DNA of 64,000 bases from Chitinophaga pinensis (GTDB taxonomy: Bacteria > Bacteroidota > Bacteroidia > Chitinophagales > Chitinophagaceae). The stretch is from positions 92,522 through 156,521 of the forward strand of contig CAMAXV010000003.1 of the NCBI GenBank assembly GCA_945862385.1, given 5' to 3'. The first letter of the stretch is position 1, and each line of letters opens with the position of its first letter. Below, piece by piece: positions 51,301 through 59,052 of the stretch. The notes below the pieces were generated by a model. The model saw nothing but the letters and a program-made list of their open reading frames with translations. It was not told the DNA's origin and did not search any database. The position numbers and the translations under genes are program-made.

Positions 51301-52752
51301 AAACGTAACGGTCTGCGCCATGGGTTTAAACATTTTACCTTCGATACCGGTTAAACTGAGAATAGGAATGTAAACAATGAGGATAATAATTTGTCCGAAT
51401 ACAGCGGCCCCCATCATTCTTCCGGCAGACTGTTCAACAGCAGCGTCCATTTGAGCGGGACGAAGCACAAGTCCTTCATGTTTCTGTGTATGTAACCTAT
51501 GAAGAACTGCCTCTACAATAATTACAGCGCCATCTACGATCAATCCAAAATCCAAGGCGCCAAGGCTCATCAGGTTACCTGAAACATCAAACAGGTTCAT
51601 CATCCCTACGGCAAACAACATAGCAAGTGGAATCACTGATGCAACGATGAGGCCGGCTCTTATATTACTTAGAAAAAATACCAGAATCAACAATACAATA
51701 AGTGCCCCTTCGAGTAGGTTGGTTTTTACTGTACTTAGGGTTCTGTTTACCATTTTGGTTCGGTTCAGAAAAACTTCCACTTCCACACCCTCAGGCAAAG
51801 ATTTCCGGATTTGATTCATTCGCTTTTCTATGCCCTTTATTACATCAGAAGCATTTTCTCCTTTCAACATCAAAACAACAGCACCGGAGACCTCACCCTG
51901 ATCCTTGTAGGTTAACGCCCCGTAGCGAATTGGACTTCCAATTCGAACATCTGCAAGGTCTCTGATGTAAACTGGTGTACCTGAGCCGGAATTGGCAACA
52001 TAGATATTGCCAATTTCTTCCATTGTTTGCGTAAGGCCTTCAGTTCTGACGAATAAAAGTTGGGGACCTTTTTCTATATAAGCTGCACCTGAATTCTGGT
52101 TATTTTTTTCCAATGCAGTAAATACCTGATCAAGTGAAATACCAATTGACCGCATTTTGGCGGGATCGAGCGCAACTTCGTATTGCTTGAGTTTTCCTCC
52201 GAAACTACTGACGTCCGCAACACCAGGGGTACCCATTAACTGTCGCCTTATAATCCAGTCCTGTATAGTTCTCAGTTCTGTAAGATCATACTGTTTTTCA
52301 TACCCTTTTTTCGGACGCACAACATACTGATATATTTCACCAAGACCAGTTGTGATTGGGGCCAGCTCAGGTGATCCAGCTTCTTTGGGTATGTCATCTT
52401 TAACCATTGACATCCGTTCTGTAACCTGCTGTCTGCACCAGTAAATGTCTTTGCCATCTTCGAAAACGATGGTAACCACCGATAATCCAAATCTTGAGAT
52501 TGACCGTATTTCTTTAATACCAGGGATATTAGAAGATGCTTGCTCGATTGGAAAAGTAATCAACCGTTCTACTTCAAGTGAACCCAATGTAGGTGAGACA
52601 GTTATGACCTGAACCTGATTGGAGGTAATATCGGGTAATGCATCAACAGGTAAATTCACAAGCTGAATACTGCCCCAGATTATCCAGGCCATTGTAAATA
52701 GTCCTATTACCAGTTTATTTCTGACCGAAAACCTGATGATTGCCTGCAACAT
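48367..52752 (-). CDS. Heavy-metal RND transporter fused to its outer-membrane factor (CzcA-CzcC type)
   Basis: A 1461-residue fusion. Residues 1-1035 are an HME-type RND pump: start MLQAIIRFSVRNKLVIGLF, LPVDALPDITSNQVQVIT, the proton-relay helix LGALDFGLIVDGAVIIVEAV, and twelve membrane segments. From about 1037 a second hydrophobic stretch (SITVSILLLCFSF, then QAQ) looks like an inherited signal peptide. It leads into a TolC-like outer-membrane-factor domain of about 400 residues with long coiled coils. The fusion is common in Bacteroidota and replaces a separate czcC gene. It is followed by the adaptor gene after 1 base. The family moves Cu/Ag or Co/Zn/Cd; which one applies here is open. 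Confidence 0.92.
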   Translation of the reverse strand: MLQAIIRFSVRNKLVIGLFTMAWIIWGSIQLVNLPVDALPDITSNQVQVITVSPTLGSLEVERLITFPIEQASSNIPGIKEIRSISRFGLSVVTIVFEDGKDIYWCRQQVTERMSMVKDDIPKEAGSPELAPITTGLGEIYQYVVRPKKGYEKQYDLTELRTIQDWIIRRQLMGTPGVADVSSFGGKLKQYEVALDPAKMRSIGISLDQVFTALEKNNQNSGAAYIEKGPQLLFVRTEGLTQTMEEIGNIYVANSGSGTPVYIRDLADVRIGSPIRYGALTYKDQGEVSGAVVLMLKGENASDVIKGIEKRMNQIRKSLPEGVEVEVFLNRTKMVNRTLSTVKTNLLEGALIVLLILVFFLSNIRAGLIVASVIPLAMLFAVGMMNLFDVSGNLMSLGALDFGLIVDGAVIIVEAVLHRLHTQKHEGLVLRPAQMDAAVEQSAGRMMGAAVFGQIIILIVYIPILSLTGIEGKMFKPMAQTVTFALIGAFILSLTYVPMMTSLVLSKKLNHKDTFSDKLIARLQAILSSILHRFIAHPIKVIVASVFLLIASLLVSLQLGGEFIPELEEGDFAIDARLMTGSTLEATVKATSEAVHELQKFPEVLKVVTRIGASEIPTDPMPIEMTDIIVNLKDKKEWTSAESYDELANKMSVAISKIPGLTGGFQYPVQMRFNELIAGAKQDVVCKIYGENLDTLAHYAALFEKVISKVEGAKDIFAERVTGLPQVVIRFRKSAIAAYGLNITDVNRFIRTSLAGEAAGQVYENERRFDLVVRLKESSRNDLEDLGVLSMLNPNGIHVPLAQLADIFIEEGPNQIQREDAKRRITVAFNVRDRDIQSVVEEVQMKSGKLINLPAGYYVSFGGQFENLTEAKNRLMIAVPVALLLILLILYFSFGSLKYGLLIYTAIPLSAIGGILLLWVRDLPFSISAGVGFIALFGVAVLNGIVLINEFNRLKSETKLEVEEVAVKGTMTRLRPVLMTAAVASLGFLPMALSTSSGAEVQRPLATVVIGGLISATLLTLLVLPVLYVWVEKRRKHLKSITVSILLLCFSFNSQAQEQAVTSYENTHRPNNFQSLSLDTIVAIGERNALALKMAGKEIEIMKILAKNPMDFAKTNAGFEFGNINSALNDTRLFLNQDFQLPLVYSRKKNYQYAVLNLAESNKALEVARYRLAIRDLCIRIMDLERREDIIKRFISTYIEWDRIATVQLKAGEINQTASQSIKLQLQQFYFQRTQLDADIFNLRQQLNSLVNARIAVTPLTENPTDVNLKIEAGIEEHPLFRNQEAKVKASNALVELEKNKLAPEFNLGYSNLSIKGWQSADGVTQQYYGPNNRFGIYQFGLSLPVFNGTSKAKVKAARLSSEAAILALDQTRIHLENKMAEVLRTYKNAKEAYEYYNSEGIKLAFSIEDQTKIRLQTGDINYAERVMLINQQLQVFSAHADAIIALQLASSAYQYLIEKK

Positions 52753-52851
52753 GGATGCAATTTGTAAAAAATATGTTGATTTGATGCTTATTTACAACAA
52801 TCCTTTTTGACAAATAGTCCACCAACAAAAAATATAATTGACTTTATGATT

Positions 52852-53715
52852 TTAATCATTTTTTTTATCACCGAATGCATTCAGAAAAGTCTGTTCAAAT
52901 GAAATATTGAATCCTGTTTGAGCCATCCTGAATGCATTTCCCGCGAGCTGAAACCTGTAACCAAGATTTAGTTTACTGCTGCTGTTTATGATCAATTGAA
53001 GTGCAGGAGCAAGGTCAATAAACTGATACTGACGGTCAATGCCACGGCTGCCCAATATTTCAATATATGCATTAAAATTGGTTTGACGGTAATTGCTGTA
53101 TTTGCGTGGAAGTATCAGATATCCTGTTGAAAGTGCATAATTAAAACTACGGTAGCCAAAATTTCTTGACCCGCCATACTTCAACCAACGTTCACTATCG
53201 AGCACTTCCTGCCAGGTAAAAGTTGATGAAACTGCCAGCTTATTAACCAGTTGTGTTAATATCAAACCGGCCTGAAATGCAGACTGGTCGCCCTCTCCGG
53301 TTAATTCATCGAAAAGCAGATTATTTGAACTATAGATCCCTTTTAAAAAAAATGCTGCCCTGAAATGCTTGTGAATTTCATCAACAGACAACCATCGCCA
53401 CTTGGCGTATAAACCAACTGATTCAAAATTCAATTGTCGGTCTGGATAAACTTTATACATATTTGAAAACGTCAGAGATGGTCTTATCATCAATGATTTG
53501 CTTAGTCCCATTCCTGCTTCAAGCATTTGTCTTGTGCCCAAGTGTTTGTGTCCCCTAAATGATTCGTTGACATATTTTCCTGCATACTTCAGGTTAAGCG
53601 ATTTCGCCGGAACATTTGAAGCCGGATCGTTCAGCACATAAAGCTCTTGTGCACAAACCACATTATAAAAAATGCTAAACACAAACGCAGTTATATAGAT
53701 TTTATTTATACTCAT
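52852..53715 (-). CDS. Exported probable outer-membrane barrel in the metal cluster
   Basis: A 287-residue protein with signal peptide (about 1-22, ending VVCAQ). The mature part is made of alternating amphipathic strands (LNLKYAGKYVNESF, FRAAFFLKGIY, FNYALSTGYLIL, LNLGYRFQLAGNAF, TGFNISFEQTFL), typical of a small outer-membrane barrel. Its ATG overlaps the TGA of the preceding HMA gene (ATGA), so the two are translationally coupled. No family name is recognised. The place between metal-binding proteins and the RND pump suggests a role in metal handling. Confidence 0.7.
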   Translation of the reverse strand: MSINKIYITAFVFSIFYNVVCAQELYVLNDPASNVPAKSLNLKYAGKYVNESFRGHKHLGTRQMLEAGMGLSKSLMIRPSLTFSNMYKVYPDRQLNFESVGLYAKWRWLSVDEIHKHFRAAFFLKGIYSSNNLLFDELTGEGDQSAFQAGLILTQLVNKLAVSSTFTWQEVLDSERWLKYGGSRNFGYRSFNYALSTGYLILPRKYSNYRQTNFNAYIEILGSRGIDRQYQFIDLAPALQLIINSSSKLNLGYRFQLAGNAFRMAQTGFNISFEQTFLNAFGDKKND

Positions 53716-54257
53716 TTTAGTAAAACATGAACTGATTGAACAACATTATTATTTTCAGTATTAGGACAATCCGCAATTTCAAGTGATTGATAGCAGGCGA
53801 GTTTATTTCCGGCAAGCAGTTTTTTTAACTCTTTTATGCCGACATATCCCTTGTCTATTATTTGCATTTTAATAGTGCCTGATAAACCGTTGGATTTTGC
53901 CTGAATAAAATGAAAAAAGGTGTTACCAATTTTTAAAGGTGATTGCTGACTTACAGTTTGTCCGTTTGCATCAAAAGTTAAAACAAGATTTGACACAGAG
54001 AAACCGGCTGCTTCCACTTTCATTTTAATTTGATCAGGAGAAATTTCACTTCCGGGTTTAAATGAAATCAAAAAAGTAGAAGTATTCAAATCTGTATCAA
54101 CATTATCAACAAATTTTAATGCTGCAAGATTTGTAAAAATGGCTTTCGCACACAATGCACATGTCAGTCCGCTTGCCTGCAAAGTTGCGCTGGTGAATTG
54201 TCCTTTACCCATGATGAAGGATAAAAGAAAGATGCCGCTCAAAATAATTTTTTTCAT
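53712..54257 (-). CDS. Exported HMA-domain metal-binding protein
   Basis: From ATG 54257 (MKKIILSGIFLLSF) it has 181 residues with a signal peptide; a Met at 54269 only adds four residues. The HMA domain follows at once: ASGLTCALCAKAIF puts a CxxC metal site at Cys33 and Cys36. A second beta-rich part follows (FFHFIQAKSNGLSGTIKMQI). It probably binds Cu(I) or a similar ion in the periplasm and hands it to the pump. Its stop overlaps the start of the barrel gene. A GC-rich hairpin lies 15 bases upstream of its start. Confidence 0.82.
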   Translation of the reverse strand: MKKIILSGIFLLSFIMGKGQFTSATLQASGLTCALCAKAIFTNLAALKFVDNVDTDLNTSTFLISFKPGSEISPDQIKMKVEAAGFSVSNLVLTFDANGQTVSQQSPLKIGNTFFHFIQAKSNGLSGTIKMQIIDKGYVGIKELKKLLAGNKLACYQSLEIADCPNTENNNVVQSVHVLLK

Positions 54258-54271
54258 TTTGTTATGCAATT

Positions 54272-54299
54272 ATGGGGCCGCCGCAAGCGGCGGCCCCAT
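54272..54299. other. Very GC-rich perfect hairpin between the two HMA genes
   Basis: ATGGGGCCGCCGC and GCGGCGGCCCCAT form a perfect 13-bp stem with AA at the centre. On the minus strand TAATTGCAT follows, not a T-run, so it is not a classic terminator. In a 42-43% GC neighbourhood it stands out. It could protect or partly attenuate the mRNA between the genes. Confidence 0.7.
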
Positions 54300-54318
54300 T
54301 TAATGAACAATAAAATTT

Positions 54319-54810
54319 TTACTTTTTACAACACTGCTTGCCGGGTTGGCAAGTTTCAGATTTGCAGCATGATTTTACCGCTTCGCACTTACCACAGTCA
54401 GTGCAATTCACAGCATGCTTTTCACATGTGCCGTTGTCGCAGCAGGCCATTTTATCGGAATCCTTCGCTGGACTGGATACGGCCTTTCGCTCGTACTGGC
54501 AACATCCATGTAACTTGCTGTAAACATCATTGGGGGCTGTAAAATCCTGTGTGTCATAACCTGCAGCGGCAATAGCTTCCTGAATCTTGGAAGCCGATGT
54601 TTTTTTCACCTTATAACTCACCTGAAGATCATGTGTTGACTCACTCCAGTTTGCCTTAGTAGCACCGGCTTTAAGTGCCGCAGTTTCAATAACTTTTTTA
54701 CACATGCCACAATTACCCCATACCTTGATGGTTTCAGATTGCTGAGCCAATACACTATTTGATACCAGAGAAATTAAAAGGAAAAGAATGAAAGATTGAA
54801 AAGTTTTCAT
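54319..54810 (-). CDS. Exported HMA protein with cysteine-rich, metallothionein-like tail
   Basis: A 163-residue protein with signal peptide (about 1-22). Residues 25-92 form an HMA domain with WGNCGMCKKV (Cys34, Cys37). The tail 101-163 holds 13 cysteines, many as CC pairs or CxxC (103/104, 123/124, 129, 136, 139, 142, 148/149, 154, 160/161), plus basic residues. This looks like a metal-storage tail fused to a metallochaperone domain. It lies in the RND metal cluster, between the HYC_CC_PP gene and the second HMA gene. Copper or zinc is likely; which is not shown. Confidence 0.82.
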   Translation of the reverse strand: MKTFQSFILFLLISLVSNSVLAQQSETIKVWGNCGMCKKVIETAALKAGATKANWSESTHDLQVSYKVKKTSASKIQEAIAAAGYDTQDFTAPNDVYSKLHGCCQYERKAVSSPAKDSDKMACCDNGTCEKHAVNCTDCGKCEAVKSCCKSETCQPGKQCCKK

Positions 54811-54873
54811 GAATTAATTTTTAATGTAACAATAAATGATGCAGAAAATGACTGCCTGTAATGCACATTAATA

Positions 54874-55251
54874 CTAAATTCTGAAAACACGATACTTCAA
54901 ATACAAAGGAGGACAACCCGGAAATGGGTCAGAAACTTGTGTAACTTCAAAATCATTTTGCAAGACTGGCAACCTTGAAGGAAACCCGAAATTGCTTTGA
55001 AATAAGGCTGCAGGAGGAATGAATTCTGAAACAGAAGTTGAAGCAAATGCCTGAGCATCTGATTTGATAACAATAACGTCATCGTGGCAGCATGATTTAC
55101 TTTTCATGCCACAATATGAACAACCGGCATGGCTATCCTGCCCAATGGTGACTGATGCAAAATTACCCATACAATAATGAACCTGCAAAACTGTACCCGC
55201 CTGGGTAACAATATGCACGCACAAAAGAAGTATGGCTAATATCTTTTTCAC
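54874..55251 (-). CDS. HYC_CC_PP family protein
   Basis: A 125-residue exported protein with a short signal peptide (about 1-18). It shows the three marks that name the family: VHYC (His25-Cys27), SCCHDD (Cys54, Cys55) and GCPPLYLKY (Cys113-Pro115), plus CSYC (Cys44, Cys47). The cysteines suggest metal or redox chemistry in the periplasm. These proteins occur in Bacteroidota next to metal efflux genes, as here. It is the first gene of the cluster on this strand; no consensus promoter was recognised in the 68 bases upstream. Confidence 0.82.
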   Translation of the reverse strand: MKKILAILLLCVHIVTQAGTVLQVHYCMGNFASVTIGQDSHAGCSYCGMKSKSCCHDDVIVIKSDAQAFASTSVSEFIPPAALFQSNFGFPSRLPVLQNDFEVTQVSDPFPGCPPLYLKYRVFRI

Positions 55252-55319
55252 CCTGTAAAGATATAATTAAGACATTTCAATTCACATAAAATTTGGAATT
55301 TTAACAATTTTAGACCAGT

Positions 55320-57356
55320 TTAATTGACAAAATTCCAAAAAATACCAAGTCTGAATACCATTCCTGGATTCGGATAAAATGGCGCTACCACATTATTCTT
55401 TTTAAATCCAAAACCAAATGTTCTAGTTGCTGTATTGAGATTCTCGAGCCTCAAATAAGCTGTGAAACTCCTGATTCTGAAATTAAAGTATGCTGTAACA
55501 TCAGGTCTGTTTTGAACGTAAAACAAGTTCTGATAAAAAAACTGTCCGTTTATTGGTGAATAGTCATCTGCATAGTAGGCAGTGTAGTACCTCAAATCCA
55601 GTCCGGAAGCCATAACAAGATTTCTGAATGGTTTTCCTTCATAAGCAATCCTGGTGCGTACATAACCTCTTGGCAAATTGATTGGAACATCCCCAATCGC
55701 TTCCTGCAGGTAAAGGTCTAGGTACCATTTCCATTTTCTGCCCAGCGATGTCTCTTTGCTCAATCCTGCCCGGGCAAAATTGAACAATGGTGCATACTGA
55801 TCAACTGTTTTAAAATCCTTGAAATAGGTATAGTTTGACTGCAGAAAATATTCGAAGCTCAACTTTGCTTTCAATGCAGAAATATACAAAGAGCCAGTTA
55901 AGGCTGTAACATTTTCATTGTTGAACTTCTTGGTTTTTTCAATTGGAAATCCTGTTTTATAAACCTGTAAATAGGATGGTGACCTGTTTATATTCTGAAA
56001 ACCAATTTCTAAAGTACCAATCTTAGGTCCAAGTGAACGTTGTAACCTTGCCTGTGCAGCATAGTTTCCTATATCCCTTCCTACTGAATAGAACTCTCCA
56101 TACAGCAGCATATCCCACTTCTTATTGCGTGTAGTATTCCTGTATTCTCCATGAACCATGATATTGAGGAACCTGTCTCGTATCGTATCAGAAACAGAAC
56201 TGAAGTTCATCAATGTAGCACCTGCCTTGAAAAACTGAAGTAAATTTTTTGAATCTGGAAATTGAATAACTGAAAAATCATTGCGTATCACATTCCACTG
56301 ATTTCTGAAATCCAGTGTATCTGGTACTGTAGCAAAATCATAATTGGTTTTATAAAAATCAGCTGCTCCGGCTGCCTGAACATCGAGAAACCTGTATAAA
56401 TAACTGGATATATGGGTGGTGTGTTCAAAACTGAGCTTGGGTAGAAAATACCTGATTACAGAAGAGTCAGTTCGTATAGAATCTTTTTTACCAAAATCAT
56501 ACCGCTGTCTGAATAAAGCATGTTTGTCTACATACCTGTTGCCTGTACCGAGTTTGACATTGAAAAAGTTCCTGGATGAAAGACTTGTTGAGGCCAGTTG
56601 TGTAGGGATGTTAAACCTGTCGTTATAGGCAGGATTCTCGTTTACCAGCAAATTCGGATCCACTATACCCCCGTTTTCTGAAGATTGTAATGCATTGTTG
56701 ATGAGTATCACATAAGCGTGATAACGTTGATTTTCTGATGTAAAATCTGAATTAAACCGGATATTGTTGTGGTTGGTATTCTGAGAGTTGAATGTACCTG
56801 GTGCATTGTACAACCGGTAATGAAAGACAAAATTCCAGTTAGGCTTAATATTCTGGGTGTGCAAAACACTGATATGCTGTTCAACCTGACTGCCCACAAG
56901 GTAACCCAGCTCCGTATATGGCTTTGTTGTATTCATGAATCGCGTGTCTGCGATTGTGAAAGCAAATGGATCCAGCGCATGGAAACCTGCATCCCAGCCT
57001 GCTTTTCGCAAAGGAGAATAAAGAAGTGACCTGCTAGCATTACCGTAATGTCCAATCTGAATCATTTCTGGTTTAACCGGCATTCTTCTGAAATAGTCAC
57101 TTATCGAAGAGTCAAAGCCACTGTAACGGGCAGTATCGAGGTAGCGAAATCGGACATTGACAGAATCATCTGCAAACTTTCTTTTTTCAAAACTAAGGGA
57201 ATCACTGCCCCCACCTGACCTGCCTCCACCGCCACCAGAGAAACGGGAGCCCATTCCCTGAACACTTTTCATCATTCCCCGCTGAGCATGTGCCGCCGTG
57301 AAAAATCCACAACACAACAATAAAAAAACGACTTTGCGTAAATTAATGAGGTGCAT
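55320..57356 (-). CDS. Outer-membrane putative porin (Porin_10 type)
   Basis: A 678-residue outer-membrane beta-barrel. The start is ATG 57356, which shares its A with the pnp stop (TGATG); a GTG at 57359 is also in frame. Signal peptide ends near AAHAQ. A glycine-rich, disordered stretch (SRFSGGGGGRSGGGSD) precedes the barrel, which has YGNASRSLLYSP, DPFAFTIADTRFMNTTKPYTELGY and the closing MVFRLGIFWNFVN. This N-terminus matches the Bacteroidota putative porin family. Translational coupling to pnp suggests that purine nucleoside salvage and this porin share control, perhaps for nucleoside entry; that link is inference. Confidence 0.85.
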   Translation of the reverse strand: MHLINLRKVVFLLLCCGFFTAAHAQRGMMKSVQGMGSRFSGGGGGRSGGGSDSLSFEKRKFADDSVNVRFRYLDTARYSGFDSSISDYFRRMPVKPEMIQIGHYGNASRSLLYSPLRKAGWDAGFHALDPFAFTIADTRFMNTTKPYTELGYLVGSQVEQHISVLHTQNIKPNWNFVFHYRLYNAPGTFNSQNTNHNNIRFNSDFTSENQRYHAYVILINNALQSSENGGIVDPNLLVNENPAYNDRFNIPTQLASTSLSSRNFFNVKLGTGNRYVDKHALFRQRYDFGKKDSIRTDSSVIRYFLPKLSFEHTTHISSYLYRFLDVQAAGAADFYKTNYDFATVPDTLDFRNQWNVIRNDFSVIQFPDSKNLLQFFKAGATLMNFSSVSDTIRDRFLNIMVHGEYRNTTRNKKWDMLLYGEFYSVGRDIGNYAAQARLQRSLGPKIGTLEIGFQNINRSPSYLQVYKTGFPIEKTKKFNNENVTALTGSLYISALKAKLSFEYFLQSNYTYFKDFKTVDQYAPLFNFARAGLSKETSLGRKWKWYLDLYLQEAIGDVPINLPRGYVRTRIAYEGKPFRNLVMASGLDLRYYTAYYADDYSPINGQFFYQNLFYVQNRPDVTAYFNFRIRSFTAYLRLENLNTATRTFGFGFKKNNVVAPFYPNPGMVFRLGIFWNFVN

Positions 57357-58174
57357 CACAATTTTTCAATAAGATTTTTGAAGACTGCTGTCAATTTTGG
57401 TGCTGCGGCATTGGCAGCGTCCAATACTTCCTGGTGGGTTATAATGTTCTCCTCATCCCTGATGCCAAGATCTGTGATTACGCTGATAGCAAAAACTTTC
57501 ATGCCACAATGAACCGCCGCAATCACTTCCTGAACCGTACTCATCCCAACTGCGTCAGCGCCAAGGTTATAAATCAACTTGTATTCAGCCCTTGTTTCAA
57601 ATGTTGGTCCTGTTACACCGTAATATACCCCCTGCTTAAGGTCAATTCCCAATTCAGAAGCAATCGCCTTACCCTGTCTAATACGTTCTGATGCATAAGG
57701 TTCACTCATATCAGGAAAGCGAGGACCAAGCTCGTCTATATTTTTACCTAAAAGAGGATTGATAATACCAAAACTGATATGATCCCTGATGACCATCAGG
57801 TCTCCCACTTTAAAAGATGGATTAACCCCACCTGCGGCATTGGACAATAACAACTCCTTTACTCCCAAAAGACTGAGTACCCTGATTGGAAAAACAACTT
57901 CAACTGGTGAATACCCCTCATAGTAATGAAACCTGCCGGCCATCACAATAATGTTTTTGGCACACATTTTCCCCAGTATCAGTTTTCCTTCATGCCCTTC
58001 AACTGTTGAAACCGGGAAGTTGGGTATATCACGGTAAGGTATCTCCTTATCAATAACAACATGATCGGTAAATCCACCCAGTCCGCTTCCTAAAACAACA
58101 CCAATCTCAACCGGCAGTGCACAAATACTCCTGATGTATGCACAAGCTTCATGGATTCTGCTCAATTCATCCAT
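57356..58174 (-). CDS. Purine-nucleoside phosphorylase
   Basis: It cleaves purine nucleosides with phosphate to base and ribose-1-phosphate. The 272 residues fit the trimeric PNP/MTAP family: VVLGSGLGGF (phosphate site), VSTVEGHEGKLILG, AGRFHYYEGYSP, LLSNAAGGVNPSFKVGDLMVIRDHI, GVYYGVTGPTFETRAEY and VGMSTVQEVIAA. Glu and Asn residues for purine binding are in place (FAISVITDLG). Its TGA overlaps the start of the porin gene. A -7 element TATCTTTG lies at 58189-58196. Confidence 0.94.
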   Translation of the reverse strand: MDELSRIHEACAYIRSICALPVEIGVVLGSGLGGFTDHVVIDKEIPYRDIPNFPVSTVEGHEGKLILGKMCAKNIIVMAGRFHYYEGYSPVEVVFPIRVLSLLGVKELLLSNAAGGVNPSFKVGDLMVIRDHISFGIINPLLGKNIDELGPRFPDMSEPYASERIRQGKAIASELGIDLKQGVYYGVTGPTFETRAEYKLIYNLGADAVGMSTVQEVIAAVHCGMKVFAISVITDLGIRDEENIITHQEVLDAANAAAPKLTAVFKNLIEKL

Positions 58175-58188
58175 CTTAAAAATTTGCC

Positions 58189-58196
58189 CAAAGATA
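58189..58196 (-). promoter_or_regulatory. -7 element of pnp-porin
   Basis: TATCTTTG on the minus strand matches TAnnTTTG and ends 15 bases before the pnp start. No TTTG is seen at the -33 distance. Confidence 0.45.
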
Positions 58197-58225
58197 CATT
58201 CTTTCCCAATCAGGGAAATGATGTT

Positions 58226-59005
58226 CTAATATTCAGAATAGGGCTTGGCCTTAAGAAACAAGGTTACATTCTTGCTTACAGTTTTTTCGTACTCCTTTTT
58301 TGCAGACAGGGCTTTCCATTGTGAATCATCCCTAAAGGCGAGCCAGTGGGCATCACGGTCTTTCATACTCTCAAAACTGGTCATATACATCAGGTTTGGC
58401 GTTGTTGGTCCGCTGATCACCTCTGCATAAAACACAGGATTGAAATTCAATCTTGCAAAGATGTCAATCTCACCACCTTCATTAAACATCTCAACTTTTT
58501 TCCAGTACTTTATTTCAGAAGCACTTTCATAACTTCTCAACTCATAGACTTTATCCTCCACGCTACCGGAAAGATTGGTCTGAAGTAATGCCGGTGCGAG
58601 CCTGAATCCTTCCATAAGATAATTTACAATTCTGTCATAGGCCGGGGCTTCACTGGGTGCATTCAAATATTCCTGCCCTTTTGCCAAAACCATTTTATCA
58701 GAGAACATCGCCTTATTAATAACAGGAATTTCGTTCAACTGCTTATAGGGAACCAATACATACAGTTTTTTTACTTTTGATGTGTCGTTTGCACGGCCTG
58801 TGAAAACACCGATGCGGTAAATACCCTTGCTGTGGAGGTAAGGAATATAAGCATCAGCTAAAAACCTGTCAATCACTGCCTCTTGGGCGGCAGTTTTATA
58901 TTCATAAACTTTCAGTTCAAAAAAGTTTTTTCCCTTAATCTTTTTGGATTGTGCCTGTGTCATTGCTGTAAGGGATACCAGGACAAATAATAATAAATTT
59001 TTCAT
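58226..59005 (-). CDS. Exported NIPSNAP family protein
   Basis: From ATG 59005 (MKNLLLFVLVSLTAMTQAQ) it has 259 residues with a clean signal peptide; the Met at 59035 would start inside the promoter region. Two ferredoxin-like NIPSNAP halves are seen: FFELKVYEYKTAAQEAVIDRFL and, in the second, VYELRSYESASEIKYWKKVEMFNEGGEIDIF and NPVFYAEVISGPTTPNLMYMTSFESMKDRDAHWLAF. The function of exported members is unknown. It is divergent from the J-domain gene. Confidence 0.86.
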   Translation of the reverse strand: MKNLLLFVLVSLTAMTQAQSKKIKGKNFFELKVYEYKTAAQEAVIDRFLADAYIPYLHSKGIYRIGVFTGRANDTSKVKKLYVLVPYKQLNEIPVINKAMFSDKMVLAKGQEYLNAPSEAPAYDRIVNYLMEGFRLAPALLQTNLSGSVEDKVYELRSYESASEIKYWKKVEMFNEGGEIDIFARLNFNPVFYAEVISGPTTPNLMYMTSFESMKDRDAHWLAFRDDSQWKALSAKKEYEKTVSKNVTLFLKAKPYSEY

Positions 59006-59022
59006 ACTGTATTTAGTTATAT

Positions 59023-59047
59023 CAAATGTATTCAATTTTTAACTTTG
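59023..59047. promoter_or_regulatory. Overlapping divergent -7 elements (NIPSNAP and J-domain genes)
   Basis: TACATTTG on the minus strand (59023-59030) and TAACTTTG on the plus strand (59040-59047) both match TAnnTTTG. They serve starts at 59005 and 59053. Neither has a good -33 box, and the plus-strand one would give an almost leaderless mRNA. Confidence 0.45.
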
Positions 59048-59052
59048 TTTAG

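Noticed and set aside
54272..54299. GC hairpin as an intrinsic terminator
   Set aside because: No T-run follows on the minus strand, and on the plus strand there is no gene to terminate.
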